DNA of 64,000 nt from Neoaquamicrobium microcysteis (GTDB lineage Bacteria > Pseudomonadota > Alphaproteobacteria > Rhizobiales > Rhizobiaceae): contig NZ_VSZS01000057.1 of NCBI RefSeq assembly GCF_008180155.1, positions 1-64,000 of the forward strand, written 5' to 3'. Below the pieces are notes generated by a model. It worked only from the letters and a program-made list of their open reading frames with translations. It was not told where the DNA came from and did no database searches. This document shows positions 26,850 to 35,236 of the stretch, in pieces (position 1 is the first letter of the stretch; each line of letters begins with the position of its first letter). The translations under genes and the position numbers were made by a program.

Positions 26850-27163
26850 GTTGGTGGCTGCCCCTTGCACACCGCCGGAGACTAGACACGTTTGGAGGTC
26901 ATGGAAACGGCCCTGCCGCAAATGGCGCCGGATTGTCATCGGCAGAATAACGTGCGACCGATCGATTTACGGGAGCTGCGTCGATTTCCGGAGATTTGGA
27001 AGGTGGAACGTTCGTTCACACTCCAACGGGCCGCCGGCATGACAGGTTCGCAGAACAGTCACCTGCTTGGTCGATGCAACGAAAACTGTGCGAGTTTGCT
27101 CTTGTCGGCAGGCTTTACAGTCGCTATGTGTGCGCCCGCGCCGCAAGGCCGACCACGCCCCGC
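26850..27163. other. intergenic region upstream of tRNA-Ser
   Basis: No convincing gene is seen in these 314 bases. The only readable element is a promoter-like sequence before the tRNA (27101-27129); the other reading frames here have no ribosome binding site and no family resemblance. Confidence 0.5.
27101..27129 (+). promoter_or_regulatory. likely promoter of tRNA-Ser
   Basis: CTTGTC and CTATGT are separated by 17 bp and lie about 35 bp before the tRNA 5' end. They match the alphaproteobacterial housekeeping pattern CTTGAC-N17-CTATAT at 10 of 12 positions. Confidence 0.5.
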
Positions 27164-27253
27164 GGAGAGGTGGCAGAGTGGTTGAATGCACCGCACTCGA
27201 AATGCGGCATGGGTGCAAGCCCATCGGGGGTTCGAATCCCTCCCTCTCCGCCA
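27164..27253 (+). tRNA. tRNA-Ser, anticodon CGA
   Basis: A 90-base type II tRNA. The acceptor arms are GGAGAGG (27164-27170) and CCTCTCC (27243-27249) with encoded CCA at 27251-27253. The anticodon stem CCGCA/TGCGG encloses the loop CTCGAAA, giving anticodon CGA at 27198-27200, which reads UCG serine codons. The long variable arm and the GGTTCGAATCC T-arm are typical of tRNA-Ser. Confidence 0.96.
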
Positions 27254-27367
27254 GCTTGATATTCAAATCATCCTAGCTTCGGCGTGCCCGCTGGTTGCAT
27301 CAGTCTCTTCTGGGCAGCGATGCGGAATGGGCGTTTGGGGCGCATTGCCCTTCTGGCCGTTGCGCTG

Positions 27368-27490
27368 TTACACGGTCTGGAAGAAAAACCCGTCGCCGAA
27401 CATTCGGCTGTAGAGCCGGAAATATTCGCCGCCGGCATCGTCACGGTCGCAAAGGATGACACCGTAGCGATGGAGGTTCTTATGGCGGCA
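27368..27490 (-). pseudogene. C-terminal remnant of a sugar-isomerase/4-hydroxyphenylpyruvate dioxygenase-like protein
   Basis: Directly after the aldolase stop and in the same frame, 40 codons read NLHRYGVILCDRDDAGG, then EYFRLYSRMFGDGFFFQTV and a stop. This resembles the C-terminal end of the VOC domain of HPPD-like or 3-dehydroshikimate dehydratase-like proteins, where a phrase such as FGDRFFFEIVQR contains an iron-binding Glu; here that position is Gln and the tail is missing. No start codon with a ribosome binding site lies ahead, and the rest of such a gene is absent. It is most likely what remains after a deletion beside the tRNA gene. Confidence 0.5.
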
Positions 27491-28288
27491 TCAATATCGG
27501 CTGACGGCCGTTTGACCGGTCACGCTGCCGAGTTGCGTATCACGCTCCGCCGCAGCCTGACGGGCACCATTGACGATGAGCGACACGTCGTTCGGGCCGA
27601 TGATGAAGCGATAGCCGAGCCTCGCGAGATCGGCGAAGTTGCGCCCGGCTCCGACGATCGTGCCAAGCGGCTTGCCTGCCGCCGCAGCCCCATCCTCGAT
27701 GCGCTTGAGCAGGGCCTGCGGTTCCGGCTCCAGCATGCGCTCCATCTTGCCGATCGAGGCGGCGAGGTCGTTCGGCCCGACGAAAAGCACGTCGATACCG
27801 GGCACCGCCGCGATGGCCGCCAGATTGTCCACCGCCTCATGATGCTCGATCTGGACCATCAGCAGCAGTTCCTCATGCGCGTTGGCCGCATAGTCGGCGC
27901 GAGCGCCGTATCGCGAAGCGCGCAGGATGGGGGCGGCGTATCCCCTGCGCCCGCGGGAGGGATAGGTGCAGAATTCGGCAATCGCGCGTGCGTATTCAGG
28001 CGTGTTGACCTGCGGCACGATCAGGGAGCGGATACCTCGGTCGAGAACCCGCTTCAATGTCGTCTCCGAACCGTCCGGAACCCGCATGACGACTTCGCCG
28101 CCCGCAGCCTCCACCGCGCGTGCGACGTGAACCGCCTCCTCGATGCCGCCGATCCCGTGTTCACCGTCGATCACGATGACTGGCCAGCCATTCATGGCCA
28201 TGGCCTCGGCATTGTCCGGGCTGCCTATTTCCGACCAGGCGGCCGTGATGGTTTCACCTGCGAGAATGCGCTTTTTGATCGCGTTCAC
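27491..28288 (-). CDS. HpcH/HpaI family aldolase
   Basis: This 265-residue class II aldolase is of the type that cleaves 4-hydroxy-2-oxoacids or 2-keto-3-deoxy sugar acids to pyruvate and an aldehyde. The metal-binding glutamate is in MVQIEHHEA, the aspartate in FVGPNDLAASIG, and VIDGEHG is the conserved active-site loop. It starts in the stop of the FAD-dependent dehydrogenase gene (ATGA). As the last intact gene of the TRAP operon it probably cleaves the 2-oxoacid made by the upstream dehydrogenase. Confidence 0.9.
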   Translation of the reverse strand: MNAIKKRILAGETITAAWSEIGSPDNAEAMAMNGWPVIVIDGEHGIGGIEEAVHVARAVEAAGGEVVMRVPDGSETTLKRVLDRGIRSLIVPQVNTPEYARAIAEFCTYPSRGRRGYAAPILRASRYGARADYAANAHEELLLMVQIEHHEAVDNLAAIAAVPGIDVLFVGPNDLAASIGKMERMLEPEPQALLKRIEDGAAAAGKPLGTIVGAGRNFADLARLGYRFIIGPNDVSLIVNGARQAAAERDTQLGSVTGQTAVSRY

Positions 28289-29709
28289 GATGCGGCCTCC
28301 GCTTTAAGGTCGATGACCTTTCCGGGGTTGAGGATGTTGTGCGGGTCGAGCGCCTTCTTGATGGTTGCCATCAGGGCTAGTTCCTCGGGGCTGCGGGAAA
28401 ATGAGAGATACGGCTTCTTGATCGTGCCGATGCCGTGCTCGGCCGAAACCGTGCCGCCAAACGCGCGCACCGTCTCGTAGACGATCCGGTTGATGCGGCT
28501 TGAGGGCTGCGTGGCAGCGCCCTCGACCAGAGCGACGATATGCAGATTGCCGTCGCCGATATGGCCGTAATAGACCGACAGGCAGCCCGGCACCTCAGCT
28601 TCCAGACGCGACCGGCATGCCTGTGCGAAATCATCCATGGCCGCGACTGGCAGGCCGATGTCGAACGCGCAATGCGGGCCGAGCACCGTCTGGAATTCGC
28701 CGGCCGCGTCACGTGTGCGCCAGAACGCCAGCGCATCCGCCTTGCTTTGGGCAATCGCGGCGTCGGCGATGAGGCCGGTCTCGAACTGGCTCTCCAGCCA
28801 AGTCTGGAACCGTTCGCCGTCCAGCTTCTCGTCGAGGCCCTGTGCTTCGACAAGCACGTAGAAGGCATGGTCGCCTTCCACCGGGCGCCGCACGCCAGGC
28901 ACACGCACCGTTGCGGCGTGCCAGTAGTCCGGCCACATCACCTCGAAGGCCGAAAGGAGAGGCCCAAGCCCGCGACGGGCACCGCTGAGCAGCTTCACAA
29001 CGCTCTCATAGTCGTCCACTCCGCACAGGGCCGCCATCGTGCATCCGGGCTGCGGGTGAAGCCGGAGCACGGTCCGCGTGATGACGCCAAGCGTGCCTTC
29101 GGACCCGATGAACAACTGCTTCAGGTCGAAACCGGCATTGTTCTTGATCATCTTATTGAGGCTGGTCATCAACGTACCGTCGGCAAGCGCCACCTCGATG
29201 CCGAGCACCATCTCCCGCGCCATGCCGTAGCGTATCACGCGATTGCCGCCGGCATTGGTTCCCAGATTGCCGCCAATGGCGCAGCTTCCACGCGCGCCCA
29301 GATCAAGCGGAATGAAGAAGCCGGCGTCATCGGCGACCTTCTGGATCACTTCGAGCGGCGTGCCCGCGCGCACCGTCATGGTCGCGGCGGCGCGGTCGAT
29401 TTCTTCGATGCCCTGCAGGCGCTCCAGCGACAATGCGATCGCACCCTCGATCGGATGGGCACCACCGGCCAGTCCTGTCATACCGCCTTGGGGAACGACT
29501 GCGACGCCGTGCGCCGAGCAGATGGCCAACGCGTCGGCGACACCTTGCGGCGTGTCTGGCCGGACGACGGCGAGCGGGCGCAGGCGCGGCAGAAAGCTCG
29601 TATCCGCCATATTACGGGCCGGGATGTCCTCGCCGACCAGAACAGTGTTTCGGTCGAACTTTGCGCAAAGCGCTTCGATGCAGTCGCCGGCGCGGGGATG
29701 AGCGGTCAT
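28285..29709 (-). CDS. FAD-linked D-2-hydroxyacid dehydrogenase (FAD_binding_4 / FAD-oxidase C)
   Basis: This 474-residue flavoenzyme is of the D-lactate/glycolate/D-2-hydroxyglutarate dehydrogenase class, oxidising a 2-hydroxyacid to a 2-oxoacid. The N-terminal FAD domain shows VVPQGGMTGLAGGA and GGNLGTNAGGNRVIRYG; the C-terminal cap ends with YYGHIGDGNLHIVAL and SAEHGIGTIKKPYL. It lies between the TRAP binding protein gene and the aldolase gene and should act on the imported compound or a product of it. Exact substrate not readable. Confidence 0.92.
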   Translation of the reverse strand: MTAHPRAGDCIEALCAKFDRNTVLVGEDIPARNMADTSFLPRLRPLAVVRPDTPQGVADALAICSAHGVAVVPQGGMTGLAGGAHPIEGAIALSLERLQGIEEIDRAAATMTVRAGTPLEVIQKVADDAGFFIPLDLGARGSCAIGGNLGTNAGGNRVIRYGMAREMVLGIEVALADGTLMTSLNKMIKNNAGFDLKQLFIGSEGTLGVITRTVLRLHPQPGCTMAALCGVDDYESVVKLLSGARRGLGPLLSAFEVMWPDYWHAATVRVPGVRRPVEGDHAFYVLVEAQGLDEKLDGERFQTWLESQFETGLIADAAIAQSKADALAFWRTRDAAGEFQTVLGPHCAFDIGLPVAAMDDFAQACRSRLEAEVPGCLSVYYGHIGDGNLHIVALVEGAATQPSSRINRIVYETVRAFGGTVSAEHGIGTIKKPYLSFSRSPEELALMATIKKALDPHNILNPGKVIDLKAEAAS

Positions 29710-29745
29710 GTCGTGGCTGGTCCTGGGATATGGAAGAAGTTCCGA

Positions 29746-29767
29746 CGGCGCGACATGCGCCGCGCCG
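29746..29767. terminator. GC-rich hairpin downstream of the TRAP binding protein gene
   Basis: CGGCGCG and CGCGCCG form a perfect 7-bp stem with an 8-base loop in the 78-bp gap between the binding protein gene and the dehydrogenase gene. There is no clear U run, so partial termination or protection of the upstream message is more likely than full termination. Confidence 0.4.
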
Positions 29768-29787
29768 CCGGCTTGGGAGGATGCAGC

Positions 29788-30795
29788 CTATTCGCCGCGC
29801 ATTGCGGCAAGCTGGTCCTGAACGAGCGTGAAGGCTTCCTCGCCGATCGCATCCTTGTTGGCCTCGTACACTGGCTGGATGGCTTCGCGCAGGCGACCCA
29901 TCTCGGCCTCGTCGAGCGTCTCGACGACCTCCACGCCATGACCCTTCAGCGCATCCAGCGCCTCCAGCGCCGCGGCGCGGCTGCGCTCGAGTTGGGCGGT
30001 GCGGGCCTCGGTGGCACAGGTCTGGAGAAGCTCCTGCTCCTGTGGGGTGTAGCTGTCCCAGACGCGCTTGGAGAACAGGACGGGCGTCGGCGAATAGGCG
30101 TGGCGCGTCATCGTCAGATACTTCTGCACCTCGTAGAATTTGGCAGCTTCGATCAGCGGCAGCGGATTTTCCTGGCCGTCTACAGCCTTGGTCTCCAGCG
30201 CGGTGAAGACTTCGCCGAACGCCATCGGAACCGGGTTGGCACCGAGGCGGCGGAACGTATCGAGGAAGATGTTGTTCTGCATGACCCGGAAGTTGAGGCC
30301 ACGGAAGTCCTCGATGCTGGTGATCGGGTGCTTGGAATTGGTCGTGTTGCGGAAACCGTTCTCCCAGAAGGAGAGCAGGATGAGATCATGACCGGGCATC
30401 CGCTCCTTGACATAGTCATAGAACGGACCGGTCAGGACCGCGTCGGCTTCCTCGTCGGAAGCAAAGAGGAATGGCAGGCCGAACACGTTCATCGCCGGCT
30501 CGATGCCGGCGAGCGCATCGGCACCGGCAACGACCATCTCGATCGAACCGGAGCGGGTGGACTGCGTCGCGTCGAGGTCGTCGCCCAGCGCGCCAGAATA
30601 GAACCCACGCAGGGTCATCTTGCCGTCGGAGCCGGCTTCTAGGCATGCAGACATGGCATCGACGCCGGCGGCCACTGGGTGGTCCTTGGGTGCGCCGTTC
30701 GACACCTTGATGGTACGGCTGTTGAATTCGGCGGACGCGGTGCCGGCGAACACGGTTGCAGCCATCAGGGCGGCGGCGAAAATCTTCAGCTTCAT
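29788..30795 (-). CDS. TRAP transporter substrate-binding protein (DctP type)
   Basis: This 335-residue periplasmic protein captures an organic acid for the TRAP permease. It has a signal peptide (MKLKIFAAALMAATVFAGTASA) and typical DctP segments: FNSRTIKVSNGAPKDHPVA, FRGLNFRVMQNNIFLDTFRRLGANPVPM with the conserved carboxylate-binding Arg, and GEVFTALETKAVDGQENP. Start is the ATG at 30795 preceded by GGAGGAAA. It follows the large permease gene by about 55 bp. A hydroxy-dicarboxylate or sugar acid is the likely ligand class. Confidence 0.93.
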   Translation of the reverse strand: MKLKIFAAALMAATVFAGTASAEFNSRTIKVSNGAPKDHPVAAGVDAMSACLEAGSDGKMTLRGFYSGALGDDLDATQSTRSGSIEMVVAGADALAGIEPAMNVFGLPFLFASDEEADAVLTGPFYDYVKERMPGHDLILLSFWENGFRNTTNSKHPITSIEDFRGLNFRVMQNNIFLDTFRRLGANPVPMAFGEVFTALETKAVDGQENPLPLIEAAKFYEVQKYLTMTRHAYSPTPVLFSKRVWDSYTPQEQELLQTCATEARTAQLERSRAAALEALDALKGHGVEVVETLDEAEMGRLREAIQPVYEANKDAIGEEAFTLVQDQLAAMRGE

Positions 30796-30850
30796 TTTCA
30801 GTTTCCTCCAGAATTGAGGCGCAGTGAACGATTTCACCGCGCCCAGAGCC

Positions 30851-32128
30851 TCACCGCAGGAATTCCAGCGGCACGAGAACGAGTTGCGGGAACATGACGA
30901 GCAGGAACAGGACGATGACCTGCGCGCTGATGAACGGCAGCGAGCCCTTGATCACCTCATGCAGCGGTATGCGCGCCACACCGCTCGCCACGCTCATGAC
31001 GATGCCGACCGGCGGCGTGATGAGGCCTATGGCGCAGTTGATGACGAACAGCACGCCGAAATAGACCGGGTCGATACCCGCTGCAGTCACGACAGGCAGC
31101 AGGACCGGAGCCAGGATCAGGATGGTCGGCCCCATGTCGAGCGCCATGCCGATGACGAGGATGATCAGCATGATGACTGCGAGCAGCAGCTTGGGATTGT
31201 CCGCCAGCGGGCCGACGAGATCCATGACGACGCCGGAAAGGTCGGCAATCGCGATGAACCACGCCGTCGTCAGTGCGGCTGCGGCCAGAAGCATCACCAC
31301 GGCCGTGGTAACGGCAGCGTTGCGCAGCGCTTCGTATGTCGCGCGAACGGTCAGCTCGCGGTGCATGATCGCCCCGACGACGATCGCATAGACTGCCGCC
31401 ACAACGGCCGCCTCCGTCGGCGTGACGATGCCGAACCGTATGCCGCCGAGGATGATGACCGGCATCCCGAGCGACCAGCCGGCAGCACCCAGCGTCTGCA
31501 GGCGCACCCTCCAGCCCTGACGTGGCATCACATCGACATTGTCCTTGCGCGATACGATCGCCCAGGCAATGGCGAGGCCGACACCCATCATCAGGCCGGG
31601 CACGATGCCGGCGAGGAAAAGCTGGGTGATCGAAACATTCGTCGCGACGCCGAAGATGATGTAGGCGATCGAGGGCGGAATGATCGGGGCGATTGTTCCG
31701 CCGGCGGCCATCAGGCCGACCGAGCGGCCCTGGTCGTAGCCTGCCGCGCGCATCATGGGCAGCAGCATTGCGATGAGCGCTGCGGTGTCGGCTGCCGCCG
31801 ATCCTGAAAGGCTGGCCATGATGACGGCGGCCAGGATCGCGACGAAGCCGAGGCCGCCGCGGCGATGGCCGAGGAAGGAGCTTGCGAAAGCGATGATGCG
31901 CTTCGACATGCCGCCCGCATTCATGAGTTCTCCTGCGAGCAGGAAGAACGGGATCGCGAGCAGCGGAAAGCTGTTTGCGCCGACGACCAGGCGTTGAGCG
32001 ATGATCTGCGTATCGAACAGGTCGAGATAGATGCCCATCGTCAAGGCGCACAGGATGAGCGCAAAGGCGACAGGAACGCCGACAGCAAGCGTGGCCCCCA
32101 GAGTGCCGATGAAGATCGCGAGGGTCAT
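30851..32128 (-). CDS. TRAP transporter large permease (DctM type)
   Basis: This 425-residue inner-membrane protein is the ion-coupled transport subunit, with about twelve hydrophobic segments. Family stretches are FALILCALTMGIYL, PFFLLAGELMNAGGMSKRI, MAAGGTIAPIIPPSIAYIIFG and CAIGLITPPVGIVM. It starts in the stop of the small permease gene (ATGA) and works with that subunit and the periplasmic protein encoded downstream. Confidence 0.94.
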   Translation of the reverse strand: MTLAIFIGTLGATLAVGVPVAFALILCALTMGIYLDLFDTQIIAQRLVVGANSFPLLAIPFFLLAGELMNAGGMSKRIIAFASSFLGHRRGGLGFVAILAAVIMASLSGSAAADTAALIAMLLPMMRAAGYDQGRSVGLMAAGGTIAPIIPPSIAYIIFGVATNVSITQLFLAGIVPGLMMGVGLAIAWAIVSRKDNVDVMPRQGWRVRLQTLGAAGWSLGMPVIILGGIRFGIVTPTEAAVVAAVYAIVVGAIMHRELTVRATYEALRNAAVTTAVVMLLAAAALTTAWFIAIADLSGVVMDLVGPLADNPKLLLAVIMLIILVIGMALDMGPTILILAPVLLPVVTAAGIDPVYFGVLFVINCAIGLITPPVGIVMSVASGVARIPLHEVIKGSLPFISAQVIVLFLLVMFPQLVLVPLEFLR

Positions 32129-32646
32129 ACCGCATGCTCCGCCATGGCTTCGGGCGAACGGGCCGCGGCATAGGGATCATATGACCCGCGCACGGCACCG
32201 ATCATCCGGTGGATTGCGATAATGCCAATGCCGATGGCGGACGGAATGACGATGCCGAAGACGAAGATCATGGACAGGCCGGTCACCGGCGAGCGGTCGG
32301 TCGCAGTGACCCCCGACTGCAGCCACGCTCCATTCAGGAGCAGCCAGCACACGAAGAGAATGAGACCGTTCGATATGAACAGCAGCACGCGCCTTATGCC
32401 GGGGCTCGATGCGGTCACGAGAAGGTCGAAGCCCATATGGGCGTGATGGCGCATGGCCACGATCGCGCCGATGAAGATCAGCCAAACGAAGAAAAAGCGC
32501 GACAGTTCTTCGGAGATGTCGAGGCCCGAGCTGAAAACGTAGCGCAGGATGACGTTGGCGAAGACCATGACGGTCATCCCGGCCAGGAGGGCGACGAGAA
32601 CCGCCTCAAGCAGCTTGAAAAACAGGTCGATCGTTCGTTCGATCAT
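32125..32646 (-). CDS. TRAP transporter small permease (DctQ type)
   Basis: This 173-residue protein has four hydrophobic segments and the DctQ phrases FANVILRYVF, ISEELSRFFFVWLIFIGA and RHHAHMGFDLL. The ATG at 32646 follows GGAGGAAAGAA and overlaps the SDR stop by four bases; it overlaps the large permease gene by four as well. It supports assembly of the TRAP complex. Confidence 0.93.
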   Translation of the reverse strand: MIERTIDLFFKLLEAVLVALLAGMTVMVFANVILRYVFSSGLDISEELSRFFFVWLIFIGAIVAMRHHAHMGFDLLVTASSPGIRRVLLFISNGLILFVCWLLLNGAWLQSGVTATDRSPVTGLSMIFVFGIVIPSAIGIGIIAIHRMIGAVRGSYDPYAAARSPEAMAEHAV

Positions 32647-33365
32647 TTCTTTCCTCCCGAAACGGTCATCACCTCGCCGGTCGTGTAGGTGGCGCGGAAA
32701 AGGAGCCACACGGCGGCCTGCGCCACATCGACGGCCTCGCCGAGGCGATGAAGCGGTATGGTTGCGATGCGGGTGTTCATCTCGTCGCGATCGGCAAAGA
32801 CATCCTTCTGGATATCTGTGTCGATGATGCCCGGCGCGAGCGCGTTGACGCGGATCGCCGGCGCCAACTCGCGCGCCATCGCGAACGTCAGAGACTGCAA
32901 AGCGCCCTTGCTGGCCGCGTATGCTGCATTGCCGGCAGCCCCTCCATTGCCGGCAGCTATGGACGAGAGGTTGACGATCGCCGCATCCGCGCGCTCGGCG
33001 CGCATGCGAAGGAAAGCACGTGTCGCGACGAACGCGCTGCGGACGTTGACAGCGAGGACGCGATCGACCTCGGCCGGATCGACCTCCGCCAGCGTCATGC
33101 GACGGCCGATGATGCCGGCATTGTTGACGAGATGGGTTGGTGCCCAGTCGTCGCGAAGTTCTGCCGAAGCAGCATCGACGGCATCTGTGTCGGACACGTC
33201 GACGCGCTGGGTGCGCACCTGGTCGCCGAGATCGGCCCCCGCTTTTTCGAGCCGTTGAGCATCGACATCCCACAGGATGGCGCGCGCACCCTCGGCCGCC
33301 ACGGCATCCGCGATGGCGCGGCCTATGCCGGCCGCACCACCGGTTATGAGCACGACGGCCGTCAT
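32643..33365 (-). CDS. short-chain dehydrogenase/reductase
   Basis: This 240-residue classical SDR interconverts an alcohol and a ketone with NAD(P). The nucleotide motif is ITGGAAGIGRAI, LVNNAGIIG follows, the catalytic Ser is in NLSSIAAG, and Tyr and Lys are in AAYAASKGAL. An aspartate after the second strand (LWDVDAQ) favours NAD over NADP. It lies between the isocitrate-lyase-superfamily gene and the TRAP genes with four-base overlaps on both sides, so it belongs to the same catabolic route. Confidence 0.92.
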   Translation of the reverse strand: MTAVVLITGGAAGIGRAIADAVAAEGARAILWDVDAQRLEKAGADLGDQVRTQRVDVSDTDAVDAASAELRDDWAPTHLVNNAGIIGRRMTLAEVDPAEVDRVLAVNVRSAFVATRAFLRMRAERADAAIVNLSSIAAGNGGAAGNAAYAASKGALQSLTFAMARELAPAIRVNALAPGIIDTDIQKDVFADRDEMNTRIATIPLHRLGEAVDVAQAAVWLLFRATYTTGEVMTVSGGKK

Positions 33366-34222
33366 TGTCCGTAGCTTTCGTCGAGCTTCTGGTGGAAGCC
33401 AAGATCGACCATCTCGCAGAATTCGGCATAGCTGTGCTTGGCCGGCCCGCCCTCCGGAGCGCCGGTCGCGCGCAGCTGTGCGAAGGCGTCTTCCATAGCC
33501 CGCGTGGCACTCAGAAGCGCTGTAAGCGCATAGAAAACGACGCTGAAACCCATCTCCTGCAGATCGGCCGTTTTCAGCGCCGTGGTCTCGTTGCCATCGA
33601 CGATGGACACAACCTTCGGCCCCGCCAGCTCCCTTGCCACGGTCTCGACATCAGCGATCCTCTTGATCCCGTCGATGAAAACGAGGTCGATGCCCGCATC
33701 CTGATAGAGCTTCGCCCGGTAAAGCGCTTCGTCGATGCCCTCAGCCTGCAGGGCGTCGGTGCGCCCGATAATGACGAGATCGTCCTCGCCGCGTGCCGAG
33801 ATCGCCGCCTTCAGCCGCAACGCGGATTCCTCGCGGCCCATCAACTTCACGCCGGCCATCTGGCCGCAGCGCTTGGGAGCGACCTGATCCTCAAGATGGA
33901 TCGCGGCGACGCCTGCCTGCACGTATTCGCGCATCGTGCGATGAATGTTCGACGGCCCGCCATACCCTGTATCCGCGTCCGCGATGACCGGGATCGAAAC
34001 CGCGCGGGTCATGTTGCGGGCATGCTCCGTCATCTCGGTCTGCGTCAAAAGCCCGATGTCGGGCGTGCCGAGCCGCGTCGCGGTCGCGCCGAAACCTGTC
34101 ATGTAGATGGCCTCGAAGCCGGCACGTTGCACAAGCCGGGCGCTTAGGCTGTCCGGGGCACCGGGGGCCGCGATGATCCTTCCGCCTTGCAGAAGGCGGC
34201 GCAATTCGTTTGCCTGGGTCAT
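33362..34222 (-). CDS. isocitrate lyase/PEP mutase superfamily enzyme
   Basis: This 286-residue protein belongs to the group that includes oxaloacetate decarboxylase, 2-methylisocitrate lyase and 2,3-dimethylmalate lyase, which break or rearrange C-C or C-P bonds next to a carboxylate. ADADTGYGG holds the metal-binding aspartates and EDQVAPKRCGQM the flexible active-site loop. In lyases this loop normally ends KRCGH; here position 121 is Gln. The gene follows the GntR gene by six bases and is the first metabolic gene of the operon. C-C lyase acting on a substituted malate is a reasonable guess. Confidence 0.88.
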   Translation of the reverse strand: MTQANELRRLLQGGRIIAAPGAPDSLSARLVQRAGFEAIYMTGFGATATRLGTPDIGLLTQTEMTEHARNMTRAVSIPVIADADTGYGGPSNIHRTMREYVQAGVAAIHLEDQVAPKRCGQMAGVKLMGREESALRLKAAISARGEDDLVIIGRTDALQAEGIDEALYRAKLYQDAGIDLVFIDGIKRIADVETVARELAGPKVVSIVDGNETTALKTADLQEMGFSVVFYALTALLSATRAMEDAFAQLRATGAPEGGPAKHSYAEFCEMVDLGFHQKLDESYGQ

Positions 34223-34228
34223 GATTTC

Positions 34229-34921
34229 CTACCGGCTCCCGCCGCCCTCTTCCTTGGGCAGTGCATCGCGGGCGACACGCAGCGTTCGCCAGACATGCTC
34301 ATCCATGATGGCGGCAAGGGCGTCGGCATCCTTCGCGACGATCAGGTCGGCCATCTGCCTGTGCTCGGCATAGCTTTGATCGCCGGGGCGGCCGTAAGCT
34401 ACGCTCAGGGAACTGCGGATCGCGCCGAGCTGACCTTCGGCGACCGTATAGGCGTCTTCGATCAGCCGATTGCCGCAGGACTCGAAAAATGCCCGATGAA
34501 ACGCGGCGTCGGCGCGCGCATAGGCGAATTGATCGCCGGCTTCGAGCGCATCAGTCATTGCGGCCACGGCCGACTGGATCGTACTGACAAGCTGTGCGTG
34601 ATTGCGCTTCAACGACAGGCGTAATGCCTGCATTTCCAGCATCAGCCGGTATTCGCAAAGCGTCTCGACATCGGCAAGCGTCGGGGAAAAGACGAAGCTT
34701 CCCCGCTTGGGCCGCACGACCACGAGCCCCGAGTTCTGAAGCTGTGACAGCGCATCGCGCACCGGGGTCCTGCTGACGCCGAACGCCTCGGCGAGCTTGT
34801 CTTCGGAAATGTTTTCACCAAGCCCGAAATGGCCGTCGACGATCGCTTCGCGCAATCGTTCGACGACCATCTGCGAGATCGATTGGGGTTGCTTGATGCG
34901 TAACTGGCGAGCGCCTGACAA
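34229..34921 (-). CDS. GntR family regulator with FCD domain
   Basis: This 230-residue regulator has an N-terminal winged helix (residues about 15-75, LREAIVDGHFGLGENISEDKLAEAFGVSRTPVRDALSQL) and an all-helical FCD effector domain (about 90-215), a type that usually binds small organic acids through a metal. It heads the operon running to 27491 and very likely controls it and itself through the palindrome at 34946-34968, 25 bp before its start. AGGAGGAGG precedes the ATG. Confidence 0.93.
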   Translation of the reverse strand: MSGARQLRIKQPQSISQMVVERLREAIVDGHFGLGENISEDKLAEAFGVSRTPVRDALSQLQNSGLVVVRPKRGSFVFSPTLADVETLCEYRLMLEMQALRLSLKRNHAQLVSTIQSAVAAMTDALEAGDQFAYARADAAFHRAFFESCGNRLIEDAYTVAEGQLGAIRSSLSVAYGRPGDQSYAEHRQMADLIVAKDADALAAIMDEHVWRTLRVARDALPKEEGGGSR

Positions 34922-35236
34922 CCGAGACCTCCTCCTGTCCGGCTTCTGTTATGTGTTACATACAACAGGATTTCGGACTTCGCTACCGTTTTCTTCAAGC
35001 GAGCGTCTGCCCGCCCGCCATCGCGTCCAGATTGGATATCCACGCGGCCCAGACCTGGCCGAATAGAATGCGCATCCGGCGAGGGCTGGAGCCGCGTCGG
35101 GAGGGGCAGGAAAGTAAGGTTCGGGTACGGGAGGAGGTGGTCGCGCAGCCGTGTGGCACAGGCGAGCACCGCTGGAGGGCCCGACGACCGGCAATCTTCA
35201 CGCTGCCAGACTGTCAGGCCGAGGCCCTGCGTCCGC
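34922..35236. other. intergenic region between gntR-type gene and cueR
   Basis: These 315 bases hold the promoter region of the GntR operon, including the palindrome at 34946-34968, and the sequence downstream of cueR. No further gene or clear terminator is seen. Confidence 0.5.
34946..34968. promoter_or_regulatory. candidate GntR operator
   Basis: CTGTTATGTGT and ACATACAACAG mirror each other around a central T with 9 of 11 matches. The TGT...ACA spacing resembles FadR/VanR-type operators, and the site sits 25 bp before the regulator's own start codon, where it could give autoregulation of the whole operon. Confidence 0.6.

Noticed and set aside
27164-27253. tRNA-Ser as an attachment site for an integrated element
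   Set aside because: No integrase gene and no second copy of the tRNA 3' end was seen in the window, so an element cannot be claimed; only the nearby gene fragment hints at past change.
27284-28480. Long open frame on the plus strand across the aldolase gene
   Set aside because: It mirrors the aldolase gene and has no family motif or ribosome site; high GC content leaves such frames open.
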